Below, in pieces: positions 42,771 to 54,990 of a DNA stretch of 64,000 nt (its first letter is position 1; every line of letters begins with the position of its first letter). The notes under the pieces are model-generated. The model searched no databases. It worked only from the letters and a program-made list of their open reading frames with translations, and was not told where the DNA came from. The DNA is from Nageia nagi (lineage: Eukaryota; Pinophyta). Position numbers and translations under genes: made by a program. Location: positions 148,862,001 to 148,926,000 of the forward strand of contig JBITNC010000001.1 in the NCBI GenBank assembly GCA_050084985.1, given 5' to 3'.

Positions 42771-44721
42771 GTTGCTTTAATCTTCATTTTAGGCAAATGC
42801 ATTATTCCTGTTATAGAGAGATATGTGACATTTTTTTTACATTACTCTATGATATACACGAGCTGTTGTCACTGCTATAATGCATAATTCTTTAGAAATA
42901 GCGTCAGACATGCTATTTATTTGTTTTTTCTCTTTGGGTTGGAAGTTGTTAGTTTTTCAGAGTATATATAAGTATATACTAGTACTTGTTTTTTAGCAGA
43001 AATACTTAAAATCACATTTTTTTTCTTCATCTTTCTTGACTTAGAAATACAATTTTGATCTTTTTGATGGAATAATTAGCAAGAACTTGAGCTATTTCAG
43101 GTTTTGAATATGGAGTTATGAGTTTTCTCCATTCGTGGATTCCTAGGGTTCCAGATTTAGGAGAACACTAAACAGGAAAGATGAAAATCTGTGACGGATG
43201 AAAGTTCATTCACCCTAGATAGGTTGCGCAAAAGACTACTTGAAGCGACCAAAAAGGTTGGCTGGGAAGTGTGTCCAGACTTGGCTGACATGCTAATACT
43301 CATAAAATCAAAATAAAAAACCCACCCTTCAACATCCTCAAGGGAAGTGAATAGCTTCCTCAAAAGACTTACCCATACAAAAGGTGACATTCACCCTTTA
43401 GAGGGTTGAATAATCCATATCTAGATGTAGAAGGAAATTACTCCAGTTTTATAGCAAGCTTCCTAATCCAAAAAGTTATAGATACTACTTTTGACTCCAT
43501 GATTGGAATTCAATAATTGATAGCAGGTAATGCCTCACGACACTCAAGGATAATCCTTTAAATAGGAGATTTATAAGGTATTGATACCTAATAATAAGCG
43601 TGCAAGTGAATCAAGAGAGACATATAGGTGGATACGAGCTTCTTAAAAAGCTATATTGATCTAGGAGCTTTAGTTGGAGAGAAGTGTTGCCCCCCATTAT
43701 TATTTACATGGGAAATTTCCGAGCTGGCTTGGCATAACTTGAGACTACGATCCTATTGACCTTACATAAGATTGGTTTAGAAAACATTATATCCTAACAA
43801 AAGGGAGATATTATGTTATGTCTAAGAACTAAGAAACTTTTAAAGAGTCATTTAGCTCTAGCATGAAAAACTCAAAACAAATATTGATCTCATGCCTAAT
43901 GATGACCAACAAGAAAATACATTATCCAAGTGATTTAATGTCAAGATAATATTACAATTTGAATCAATACTTTCATGACTATGAGCTTGTTACCAAAATG
44001 ATGTACACATATGATGCATGCTACCCAATGCAGAACTTTCCATCAAAGAAGGCCAAACAAGTATTTAAGCCAAGACATGCAAGTGTGGATGAGTTACAAT
44101 CACTTTCATTGGAAGACTAACAATTTACTTCTCGTACTCATTTCTATACAGAAAAGTGATACCATGACAATGAATTTATAACTAAGGTCAAAACAAAAAT
44201 AGATTGCCACTACTTCAAGAGCACTCCACAAGTCAATTTGACTGATCTAAAGGACAATATAGAACATTCCATAAGTCAACACACTCAACCTTTGAAGTTT
44301 TAAATCATTCCCTTTTGGTGAATATATTGTTCACATGGATAGTAGATATGTCGATAATGATCTGAAAATATGGTTTGGCTCATTTCCTTTCAAATAATTC
44401 CTTGAAAATGATGTATGTTTTATTCGACATTTTGGGGTTGAAGCACATGACATACTACTCACCAAACTCTTCATGGAATATTAAATCCAAACATTTGGCC
44501 CTTTTCCATAGTCTTTGGGTGCCAAATTCGCATCTTTGAGGTGTCACCTTGACATTTCGATGTATTCATGTTCATACTTGCCTAATGTCAATTGGGCTGT
44601 CACAAATCCATTATAGTACCATTTCCTTTTACCTTGATCTTCTCAAGCATTTTACAAGGGTTGTCTAATAGATCCATGTTATTCTGTCACATCCTTCCAT
44701 ACGAACTTTTTGAGGACATGT
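42771..44721. other. Intronic and unassigned sequence
   Basis: No coding match. No DNA-PKcs exon was found, although the gene should continue downstream. Confidence 0.35.
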
Positions 44722-45526
44722 TGTAATGTCCCTTTTTGTGGGATGTTCCCCTTTAGGAGTGATTTTGTAATTAGGAATTTTTATTTATTTATTGCATATG
44801 TAATTATACATCATTGTGACTTAGGATAGGAGACTTATGGGTTCCATGGACCAATTGTGAGCCCTTAGTGGGATGTCTCCCTCCTAAGAGTAGTTTAGGA
44901 GTATTTAAGTGTCATAATGTGGATCCAAAGGCACAGTGCATGATTAGAGGTGAGGTGAATGGTTTGGTTTTATTCCGAGGCACAATCTAGATGCCTAAGC
45001 ATGATGTCACCTTAAGGGTGTGTGAGCGCCCAACCTTGAAGAATTCCTACTTATATGGTTGGTGCAACATTGTGGAGGTATCATTGAGCTATTTTGGCAT
45101 CTTCTATCTTCAGAGTGGTGGCGCCATCGCTTGGGCCTCTAGTTGGACGCTAACCCAACTTGGAGGAGGAGTTAGTGGGACGTAGCCCTCACTAGGTTGT
45201 TGTCGAGGACAAAAACCTTCAATCCACATCGGATTTGCAATCAGTACTAGGGTTTGAAGGCCCTAGCAGTGAGAAGTCAACTTCCATTCAGCATTTGAGG
45301 AGTATTTGCCTTAGATCTGGTCCCTTGAGCCAGATGTCAACCCTCTTGGGCCATTGTGGTTGTAGTTTGCTCATATCATGCTTAATATTGAGATGTTGGC
45401 ATTTCTTCTTCATTTTGGCTATGCGTTGGCATGTTTTTATGGTGTGAATGCTAGATTTATTTCATTTCCTTCTAGTTTGCTAATTGCTTAATAAATTTGG
45501 AACGAAGAATAGTTTGTCATATTACA
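44722..45526 (+). repeat. 5' LTR of gypsy element 3
   Basis: It starts TGTAATGTCCC and ends GTCATATTACA, 805 bp. It contains the 'GTGAGCCC.TAGTGGGA' landmark of this LTR group. A primer-binding-site-like sequence follows two bases later. Confidence 0.7.
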
Positions 45527-45528
45527 AG

Positions 45529-45542
45529 GGTACCATAGCCAT
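45529..45542 (+). promoter_or_regulatory. Putative primer-binding site, gypsy element 3
   Basis: GGTACCATAGCCAT matches the common initiator-tRNA-Met site TGGTATCAGAGCCA at about 11 of 14 positions in register. Confidence 0.5.
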
Positions 45543-45624
45543 CATCCTGCCATATTGTGGGAAAGTTGTTGGATGTAGTCAACAAAAAAAAAATTATCAA
45601 AGACAAAAGGGTAGAAAATCTCCC

Positions 45625-46744
45625 ATGGCTTCCCAAACCAGATCCAAGGAGGATATAAGGAAACAACATGGAGAGTTAGCCCGAAAGAGATGGATGAATA
45701 TTCCAGAGCATGTGTTGGGAAATGAGGAAGAGATGCATGAGGAGGAAAGAGAAATTTCGCCGAAGGATCCATCTAAAAATAAGTTTTTAGACTTAAAGGC
45801 CATGATGAAGGCTATTATGGATCAAATGCAATTGCAGAATGAGTGTGTGACTAGGAGGGAAGGACAGGAGAGGGACGTAGGGCCTAGAGGAAGCCCTAGG
45901 ATGCCCCACACTCAAAGAATTGCCTTTGTCTCTGAGAGAGAGAGCAAGGAGTAGATATACCCTTGCGTAGATCTCATGAGAGGGATCATGGAGACGAGGC
46001 TTCTTTGCTCAGGTCTCGTGAGAGAGATCATGAAGAGGAGGCGTCTTTGCATCGAGCTCATGACATGGATCATGGAGAAGAGAAGGATTTTTTGCATAGA
46101 TCTAGAGGCTTAGGGCATGACCAAGAAGGTTAAGGAGTTGAGCAGAGAGAACCTATATTTCAAAGATCCTGGTCGGCTAGGATGGTGGACGAAGGAGGAT
46201 CCTCCTTGTTTAGAATGAGATCTACTAGCGTTGGTGAGCCAGTATGGGAAAGGTTCATGAAGAGAAATGCACAAAAGGTGGATGCCTCACCTCCCCATCT
46301 ACCACATCCCAATAAGGTTATGTTCATATCTAGATTAGAGAGCAACTCTAGCATGATTTCATCATTGGAATTGAGCTAGTTGTACTAAGAATACTCCTTG
46401 AATACCCAAGCATTAAAAAATGATGTCCTTTTCCCTGTATTTGGAAATGTTAGGCAAAAGAACCAATGGTAGTCAAACATACAATGGATCTTAAGAGGAT
46501 AGGAGAGATCTACAACAATGGTCGAGTAGAATGCTGGTGCCCTTGTTTAAGGGGAGTGGCAAAATGACGATTAGGGTATGGTGCAAAAACTGCAGACATA
46601 TTTCATGCTCAACCCCATGATTGAGGAGGATGCCATAAGTTTTGCCACCTTACATTTGGAAGACATAGCACATGAGTGGTGGTTGCATGGCATGACAATA
46701 TAGGGTCATGGAGAAATCACTTTGATCTCTATAGTAGAATGATG
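45625..46744 (+). pseudogene. Gypsy gag (element 3), 5' part
   Basis: It begins MASQTRSKEDIRKQ, continues with an acidic, charged N-terminal region (KFLDLKAMMKAIMDQMQLQNE) and then enters broken frames. Around 46570-46700 the capsid block is recognisable (QTYFMLNP, E-D-A-I-S-F-A-T-L, H-E-W-W). It stops mid-capsid at 46744, where the 15.3-kb insertion begins, and resumes at 62013. Confidence 0.8.
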
Positions 46745-46795
46745 TGTTGTGCTTGCACAACAACCCCCCAAAATTTCGCATTTTGAGGACCCTCG
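46745..46795 (+). repeat. LTR-like head 1, TGTTGTG N4 CACAACA
   Basis: TGTTGTGCTTGCACAACA followed by 'CCCCCCAAAATTTCGC' and 'ATTTTGAGGACCC'. The first 18 bases form an inverted repeat. Confidence 0.7.
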
Positions 46796-46925
46796 AAAAC
46801 AACGTTTAAATGCATGCAAGTAAACATGTCTAAGGGAATGTATGCATCTTGGTCTAAGTTTTGGGAAATATGCTAAACCTACACATTCATGATCAAATCA
46901 AGTAATAAACTTGCATTTTTCCTCA

Positions 46926-48210
46926 GTTGCATGTTTTAAGGGACATGCTTTTGCATGTCCCCTAAACGGTATGACCACCATAATGCTGCATTTCATAGTC
47001 GTTACTTGCATTTTTTAGTGTTAAAATTGCACTTTCAGGGTCCTTTATGCTGTAGAAGTTCATCTCTCCCTCATTGCATTTCATGTTTGAAGTTACTTTG
47101 GTTGGAATTCAAGGCAAAAAACGTGTTTTCAGCTAGTTGCATGTTTTCAAGTGAATGCTTTTGCACCCTCCCAAAATGGTATGACCAGAATTGGAGATTC
47201 TCATACTTAGCGTTTTTCTGGAAAAGCCTGTCGCATGTTTTCAAGTGAGTGCTTTTGCACCCAACCAAATCCATGCGACGAAGGAGGAAGAGATCTTTAC
47301 TTAACCATTTTTGGAAGACCAGTCACATGTTTTCAAGTGAGTGCTTTTGCACCCAATCAAATCCATGCAACCAGGAAAAGGGGGACTTGGCCATTTTTGA
47401 GACAATCAAGGCTAGTCGCATGCTTTCGAGTGAGTGCTTTTTCACCCAACTCAAACCATGCGACTAGATTCATGAGGTGGAAGTTGGCTAAGTGTTGGGT
47501 CCAAATTGTTGCCAAGTGAAAACACATGTATTCAACCCCCTCTTTCACCAATCATGTGATTGCACCTGTACTATCCAGAAGGCTATAAAAGGAAAGTAAG
47601 CCTTAGTCATTTTGTTTGCAAAACTATCTAGAGCACTACGTGGAGTCAAGGGAGAAAAAGCATGTCCTCCAAAACGTGTGACCTGTGTCAGATTTGCATT
47701 TTTTAGTCATTTTTTGGAATTTCTAGTCTCCAGAGGTGTGCCAGACCCTAGTCGCATCATTTCTTGTGCATGAAAAAGCACTCTTCCCAAGTCATGTGCC
47801 CAATCCTAGACGTTTTGGCTTGAGGTTGAAATTGGCTAAGTCTTTGGAATTATAAGGAAAGGCCCAGGCGTAGGGATTAAGGTGCATGCTTTTGCACCTC
47901 TTCTAAACCGTGCGACCAAGAATTGAGCCTCATTGTTGACCTGAAATTTGACGAAGTCCCAAGTGCCTAGTCGCATGCTTTTTGACCTATGCTTTTGCAC
48001 CCCTTCTAAACCATGCGCCCCTGTTTTGGCGCCACCATTCGACCTCTAGCTTGACCAACACAGAGGTGACACTGGCAATATAGAAGGTTATAAATAGCAT
48101 GCCACCCCTTAGTCATTTTCACCACTTCATCTCAGATTTTTTTACCTAAACTCGTAGTCACACCATTTCTAATGAATGCTTTTGCACTCATCCAAAATTG
48201 TGCGCGCAGA
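46926..48210 (+). repeat. Array of nested inverted-repeat cassettes
   Basis: About nine cassettes of roughly 50 bp, spaced 90-400 bp. Typical form: outer arms GTCGCATG and CATGCGAC, inner hairpin GTGC-TTTT-GCAC. Best cases: 47230-47279 (8-bp perfect outer arms), 47412-47467 (11-bp perfect arms CTAGTCGCATG/CATGCGACTAG) and 46941-46960 (GGACATGC-TTTT-GCATGTCC). Others lie near 47134, 47322, 47741, 47878, 47970 and 48152. Sequence between cassettes is unrelated. Confidence 0.8.
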
Positions 48211-48362
48211 ATTGTAAGGTGAAATTGGTCAAGTGTGAGATGCCAGGAGTTGGGAAGAGAGGAAGACAAGTGGTAGGCATGCACTCTACCATGCATTCAC
48301 ACTCCATGGATCTCATTTAAAAGGAGGCAGCTTTCATTTCGTGTCATGGACGTCTTGTAGCT

Positions 48363-48412
48363 TGTTGTGCCCACACAACACACCCCAAGATGCAGCATTT
48401 TGGGGACCCAAT
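48363..48412 (+). repeat. LTR-like head 2, TGTTGTG N4 CACAACA
   Basis: TGTTGTGCCCACACAACA, then 'CACCCCAAGATGCAGC' and 'ATTTTGGGGACCC', in the same orientation as the head at 46745 and nearly identical to the minus-strand copy at 7672. Confidence 0.7.
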
Positions 48413-48639
48413 TTTTGCAATTGCAATGAGCGACATTACCTGGGCATGATCAACCTACAACCAGTATGGAGACCCAAAGTGATCAGATGACCAAAGTAGC
48501 AGACGAGCATGCCCTGGAGTCATGAAAAGAGTTCAGCGCAGCCAGTGGCCAAGTCAAGGCCCATTTCCAATCGACATCTCATAGGATGGAGTTTTGGGTC
48601 ACGATAGCGACTAGACAATGGAATTTTAAACAAGTGGCC

Positions 48640-49130
48640 ATCAAGGACGAAAAAGGTGTCATTTTTTTTGCAAGTTTGGACAAAAAGGTGCATTTTTGTC
48701 AAGTTTGAGCTTGGGAGCAGTGAATAGAGTATAATGACAAAAATGTGCGATTTTGCACAATTTGAGCCCGAAAAAGGCAATTATGGCCAAAAGGCATGTT
48801 TTTGTCAAGTTTGAGCCCAGATAGCCAAAAAATGGTCACTAGCATGGGAAAACGCGTTTTGGTCAATTTTGAGCCCGAAAGTGGCTAGTATGGTAAAAAT
48901 GTGTTGTTTTGCATAGTTTGAGTTCGGAATGTTTGGAAATGACCAAAAATGCAAAGTTGAGCTCAAAGTGCTCGGAAATGTCGGAAATGATCGTTTTTGT
49001 ACATCTTGAGTTTGGAAAGGCTGAAAATGTAGATTTAGCTGGAAATGATCTTTTTTCACTGTTCGAAATGCATACTTAGAGCTTGAAAATGATCGAAAAT
49101 GCACTATTTGGGCCCGTAAAAGACGGGGGA
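48640..49130 (+). repeat. Degenerate short tandem repeats
   Basis: 'TTTTG.(C/A)A..TTTGAGCCCGAAA' recurs roughly every 55-70 bp with heavy variation, alternating with 'GGAAATGACC'. Confidence 0.6.
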
Positions 49131-49289
49131 GGCCGAGAATGAACAATATAACTCAGAATGGATCTAAAAAGCAAGTCAGAGCGCCCATGAGGGGAAAATA
49201 AAAACCAAGTATTTTGGCATCCAAGAAGCTTCGGGTTGAGCTCGAAAAAATGAAGTTTTTCAAAATGCTCGAAATGGAAATCCGAGAGA

Positions 49290-50640
49290 GAGAGAGAGGT
49301 GTGGTGCCAAATGACAAATTAAGGCCTCTTTGGTCTTGGAAATGTCGAAGAAACTCAAGTTTTGACCGCCGAAAATCTTGGGGGGAGTTTTGCAAGTTTT
49401 CCCTCACTTCACCAAATCTCGAAAATGGCCTATTATCTTGAAAACCTGTGCCTACCTTTTGGGAGGCCCAGATTGATTCGAAAGTGGAATTTTTGAGCTT
49501 GGAACCATGGAGATCGCAATTCTACATCAAATTTGTTGTTCAAGTTCGTGGTTTCAATGAGTTTTGCTCCACCAAAAGTGGAAGAAACATTAAAACGAGC
49601 AAAAGGACAGCCAATAGGAATGCTCCAAATTTCCAAAAAATTCAAAAATGTCATATTGGAAATCAAAGAAAGATGTAGGGTGCCAAATCCAATTTTAGGC
49701 ATCTTCCCTCTTGAAATTTTCAAAAAAAGTCAAAAAATATCCCTCAAAAAGTTAGGCCCTGGTTTTGCCTCTTTTCCCCATTTTTCTCAAACTTCGAAAA
49801 TGGCCTAAATTTCCTAAAACCTGCGCCTACCTTTCTTGCACTCCAAAACTGCAAAAAAAAAGAAATTTTTGATCTTCATGGGGTGTAGGATGGAATTTCA
49901 CACAAATTTGATGATTTGAGTTTTTCAAAATAATGAAATCTACTTCCTCAAATCATCAAAATTTGATCAGCCAATGAGATGGCTCCAAAATTTTCTAAAT
50001 TTTTCAAAATTGGCCAAATCAAAAAAGGAGAATGAGGTAGGGTGCAAAATCCAAATGTAAGCAATATTGCCTCTTGCAATTTTGCAAAAAAATCAAATTT
50101 GGTCCCTCAAAAAGCTTGGTAGCAGTTTTAAGAGTTTTCCCCTCTTTTCTCAAATTTCCAAATTAGCCCAAATGCCTCTAAACCTGTGCAAAGCTTGGGA
50201 GTGCCTATTTTTGCTCAAAAATCGAAATTTTCCAAAATACTCAAAATAAAAATTGGAGAAAAAGACAGGGTGGCAAATCAAATTCTAAGCATCTTTGCCT
50301 CTTTCGAGATTGCAAAAAATTCAAAATTTGCTTTCCAAAAAGTTAGAGGGGAGTTTTGAAAGTTTTCGGCTATTTCACAAAAGTTCCAAAGATGCCCAAA
50401 ACCTTCAAAACCTGCGCCTAGCCTCCTTGTCCCTCAAAATTGCTCTAAAGTGACATTTAATGCTTCCATGTGATAAGTGGTGTGATTCTACATCACTTTG
50501 GTCTCTCACTTGTGCAATTTGGTTGATGAAAACTGCCAAAAACCACCTTTTTGCATTCAAAAAAGATTCAAAGGCTGAAAAACTCAAGAAATTTGGATAT
50601 TTCCTCAAAAATCTCAAAATTTTAAATCCAAATCTGAAGT
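49290..50640 (+). repeat. Tandem repeat, about 370-bp unit, four units
   Basis: The anchor 'GGGTGCCAAATCCAA' occurs near 49299, 49678, 50039 and 50268. A second anchor, 'AAACCTGCGCCTACC', occurs near 49440, 49818, 50177 and 50406. Spacings are about 379, 360 and 229, so the third interval carries a deletion. Confidence 0.8.
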
Positions 50641-51749
50641 GTGGAGGTTGAAGAGCACCCTAGACCCATCATTTTTGCTTCCAAGCACCTTCACATTGCT
50701 TCAAATCTGCCCCCTCCACACTTAGGCACAGGTTTTGGCTTGTTTCCCCATTTTCCTCCACTTTTCCAATGTTGGGCATGAGAGGGAAGAGTCCAAATTG
50801 CAAAATTTACACTTAGGGTTGATGTGGTGTTGAAATGTGGCATCTTTTCACCCCCTAAGTCTATAAATACACACATATCCCCTCCATTTCACTCACTACT
50901 CCTATTTTGCACTTTTATGCTGGCAAAATTTTTGAGAATTGGAGAGTTGTAGTGAAGAAGAAAGCCCATTTTCATCCTTGGAGGATAATTTCAGCACTTA
51001 GCACCATTTCCATTCATGCAAACTCCATTATACTTGAAGAACCAAACATCCTTCATCTCACATGAACTCCATTTTTTAAGTTTTGAGATTTTTTCACACC
51101 AAAACCCCATTTTCCCAAGCCTCAAACACTTGAAAAACCTTTTTTCTAAATTTCATGTTTGATCACCTTTTTGGATACCCATTTATCCTTGTGATCAACT
51201 TTTATTTTCAGCCAAAAAACAAAAAAAAATACATATGATCCAAGATTTGAGTGCCTAAAATCCTCATTTCTTCACAAAAAAATAAAAAATATCCTTAAAA
51301 TTTTCCAAAAACTCCAAAAAGTGTTTTCCAAGTCCATTTTGGCATTTTCAAAATTTAAAACACCTTCCCCACTCATTGCCCATCCATCTAAGTTAAAACT
51401 GCATTCCGGTACCATTTGACCAGTTTATCAAATTTCACCCTTTTTTCCTATTGAAAAAGTCGACTTTTTGAGCAAAAAATTGAAAATTCTCCAAACGTCC
51501 TAAATTTTTGCCAAAGCATTCTCGTTTGAGTTAGTTACCTTTGTGTTACTTGAAACTCATCCAAAAGGCCTTGAACCTTGCAAATTTTATCATTTTTTGA
51601 CGATGGCACACTTAGAGTAAAAAATAAAAAAAAATCCAAATTTTTCAAAAACCTCTCTTTGCCTAAGAAAAAAGTGCCATAAGCTTCCTGGGGCTCTTCT
51701 AATTCTTTTTGTTCTCTGAGACAGGAACAAGATGGGTTAGTCATTAAGA
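50640..51749. other. Noncoding leader before the unknown gene
   Basis: Rich in CAAAA/TTTTC strings. 'CTATAAATAC' at about 50861 is a TATA-like box that could drive the downstream gene. No coding remnant. Confidence 0.45.
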
Positions 51750-54700
51750 ATATCAAAGACATGAAGCAAAGAAGGCTCATAATGGACAACGCATCACGCT
51801 CGAACACACAATAGAGCCTGTGATGCTTGTCGCAATGATCATTGACCAATTAAGTGAAATCGGGGACACATACTATAATTGCTTGGACCTCATCAAAACT
51901 TTGATTAAAATACAAATGATGGATCCAGGTACAATAGCAAAGGACACATTGAAAACCTCTTAGCTAGTGGCAGCCTCCATTGTGCCATTTGCCATGTGCT
52001 TGTCTGAGCTGTGCTACAACCTAGGAAAGCATTGCGACACTCGAAGCTAGAGACTCCTCAATACAAAAAACAAGATGATTATGGACTTCTTTGATAAAGG
52101 AATAGAAAGGGCATTCGCTTGGACAAGCGAAGGTGTATCATACAACGTGCAAGACTCCTTTAGATTTTACAAAAGTCTGAAACCTCCAGCTGATTTGATC
52201 AGAGATTGGTTGGCTGATGACAGAAAGCATCTCACAAGGAGAGCCTTAGCAACGCCTAACAGAGGAGAGTTCTATCCAGTAGTCTCCACACTTATATCTG
52301 TGCTTTCTATAGTGATCGAACAAAAAGATGACACCAGATTCCGACCAGAATTCGCTAGGTTTATAGATCTCATAAGTGGTGGTAAAATCATTAGATGAAG
52401 CAGAGTGATTAGTGAATCCTTGGCTCAGCAACTGAAAAAGATCCAGAGTAGAAAGAAATTCTACATGAACTCCTACCTGGTTTACCTACTCCATGGTAGG
52501 GAGAGGGTAACCTCAATTGCTTAAACCACATATCTGTATGACCTCACACATCCAGTGTGGGAAAACTACCCAAGATTCATTGTTCACAATAAATGGAACA
52601 ACGTAAATTGGAAGATTATGATTGCCGGTTTCGAAGGCAAAATCTATGAAGAGATCATAGGCAAAGGTAATGTAAGCAGAATATCCAATGAAGCTGTCAC
52701 CGCTATCAAGGGACATGCGGACTTCTTTGGAGAGGACATAGAGTTCACCTATTTCAGGGTCTATGGTTCCAAAGAAGCCCCTTATAAGCTACCCCGTTAC
52801 GTAAGTGATTTTCTCATCCTCATGGAATTTTCAAGACACTTGCTTAATGCACATGACAAGGTATAGGTAAAGAACGTAGCAACCACTTACCAATTACCTA
52901 TCGTCATCGGGAATTATGAATGCACCACCTACCGTCAGATTGATATGATTAAACAAGAGTTGGCGTTGTATGAATTCTTGATTGAGGTAGCTGTGGATCA
53001 CTATGATCCCGATGGAGTGATTGATGCATTTTTCCAGAAAGCATGGAGCTCATCCTATCCACATCAGTCCCTTGGTAGTATTGAGAAGTACAGGAACATT
53101 CAGGACGCCTTGCAGGTTTAACGGATTCACAAGGAGCTAAAGAAAGAACAAAAACAACGGGAAATTGAAGAAATTGCTAGGTTAAGTGCCAATGCATAGG
53201 TCACCGTACCCCCAAGCCATGGGTATGTTTTTCCTATAATATCACCTTAGTAACCCTGGCTGAAGGATAGAATGAGCAGTATGCTACCAATAGCATTCCT
53301 GGACAAAACATTGAAACAACTGTCACGAGTACGAAGAATGGAATCCTGGACCTCAGAAGAGCAAGCTTGATCTCTCAACCATTCAAACACTTGCAGAATA
53401 AGATAAATTTGCCGTAGAGTTTGATTCAGAGTGGTATGTGCCTGAATCTAAACCCCAGTACATCATCATCTAGTTCTGACAAATATGGACCAAGTGGCTC
53501 ATCAGAGACCGATGAAGAGATGGATCTTAGTGCAATCATCGACACCAACATGGAAGTGAATCGAGATATTGGCTTTATAGGGTCGACGCTAATCACTCAG
53601 TAGAGATTTTTATTGAGGATAATTCCTTGATTGATACGATTGTACAAGCAGCAAGAGCAGGTGCCCCAAAATTCGGTCCTTAGAAATAGGCGTCACAAAT
53701 GCCACGATCTTGGAGGACTACGAAAAGATCAGCACATAAGGGTACATCAAGACCTAGGATAATGGCATCATCTTCATGGGGAGATGATGGAAATCAAGAG
53801 GATGAGGGAGAAAACAAAGAACAAAGAAGAGAAAGAAGACAAGTAGAGCATGAAGTTCAAATCATCGAAGACGGAGAGATGGTTCCTTATGGAAAACAAC
53901 CCATGGAACCCTGCTTTGACATGGTTGCATTTATGGCTAACTTGAGTTGAAATCATCCCTACGAAGGAGAAAATTCCGAAGATGAAAATGAGGAACAACA
54001 ACAAATTGATACTCTTATCAACACTATAGGGAAAGTCACCTACAAGGACAAGCTCTACTCTAGAAAGAACAAGGTTGGTACCGGAAAGTTTGCCCTCACA
54101 GTTGAAACAGAATAGACCCCTGCAAAGATTGTTAGCCCATTGGGAATGGAGCACAAAATCATCACAAATGCATGGGCATTGAGGGAATTCGGTACCTTAT
54201 TAAAGTTAGAGATCCAGGAATTGAAGAAGAAAGTGGCGAGTCAAGAAATGATTGTTAGAGAAGTCAAGGTTGCTATCTTGACAGTTGAAGACATCAAAAA
54301 GTAGGTTGACTTAAACACTAGAATTACCTCCCTGAAACAAGAATGGACAACGGACCTTATTGAGCTATCAAAGCACTCCACTCAAGCATGACAAATTTTT
54401 ATATTGACGAGGAGGGGTCACATTCTCAGGCGTAGAAAATAGACTAGTTGATCATCAGATGGAAAAATGGGTACCCCACAATGTTTGACCTATGGAGAAG
54501 GGCAACCCATCATCCATTCGTGCTAGATTTTTGCATAGATTTGTTCCAACTATATGATTATCTATTCTACATCAAGTCAAGTCCATCGACTTCATATACA
54601 CCAAGACCCAACTCAAAGCCGTTATCAGTGAACAAGCAAGGAAAAATGAATTCCAGGTCCCTTTGTTTGAGGAAAATGGCAATATCAAGGAGTATATGAT

Positions 54701-54990
54701 GGTGATGATAGAGGTACATGCCACTATTGCAGAGTAGCTATGTTTCGAGGAGCCACATAGCCTGAAGACAGGAAGACATATGAAAGGAAGAATTAGACTT
54801 GATGCATGGTGCAAGGAAATAGTCAAAACCAATAAAACCATCCTGGAGTGCGTGCTACCGAACAAAGGAGTCCTCTAGACAATCCATCGGGCCATCAGGA
54901 ACATAGAAACGTTCATGGGAGATGACTTTGAAGCTAAAATTGCCACAAACGTACAAGTCATCTTCCCACAATTGCCAGAATAGAAAAGGG
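51750..54990 (+). pseudogene. Unknown protein family, copy 1
   Basis: Function not recognised. One plus frame can be followed from about 51780 to 53220 with isolated stops (near 51976, 52051, 52396, 52522, 52864, 53119 and 53197), most at codons where Gln or Trp would fit. Blocks in order: CYNLGKHC, IMDFFDKGIERAFAWT, R-D-W-L-x-D-D, GEFYPVVSTLISVLS, FYMNSYLVYLLHG, HADFFGEDIEF...RVYG, LPRYVSDFLILMEF, YDPDGVIDAFF and SLGSIEKYRN. From 53700 follow an acidic stretch, a likely coiled coil (LREFGTLLKLEIQELKKKV) and a C-terminal region read to about 54960 across frame breaks. It is clearly homologous to copy 2 at low identity. Domain order matches no gag or pol that I know; a distant relation to plant transposon-associated ORFs is possible. 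Confidence 0.6.

Noticed and set aside
46926-48210. CRISPR-like array
   Set aside because: Spacing is irregular, units carry internal hairpins and vary, and the context is a plant transposon. There are no uniform spacers or cas genes.
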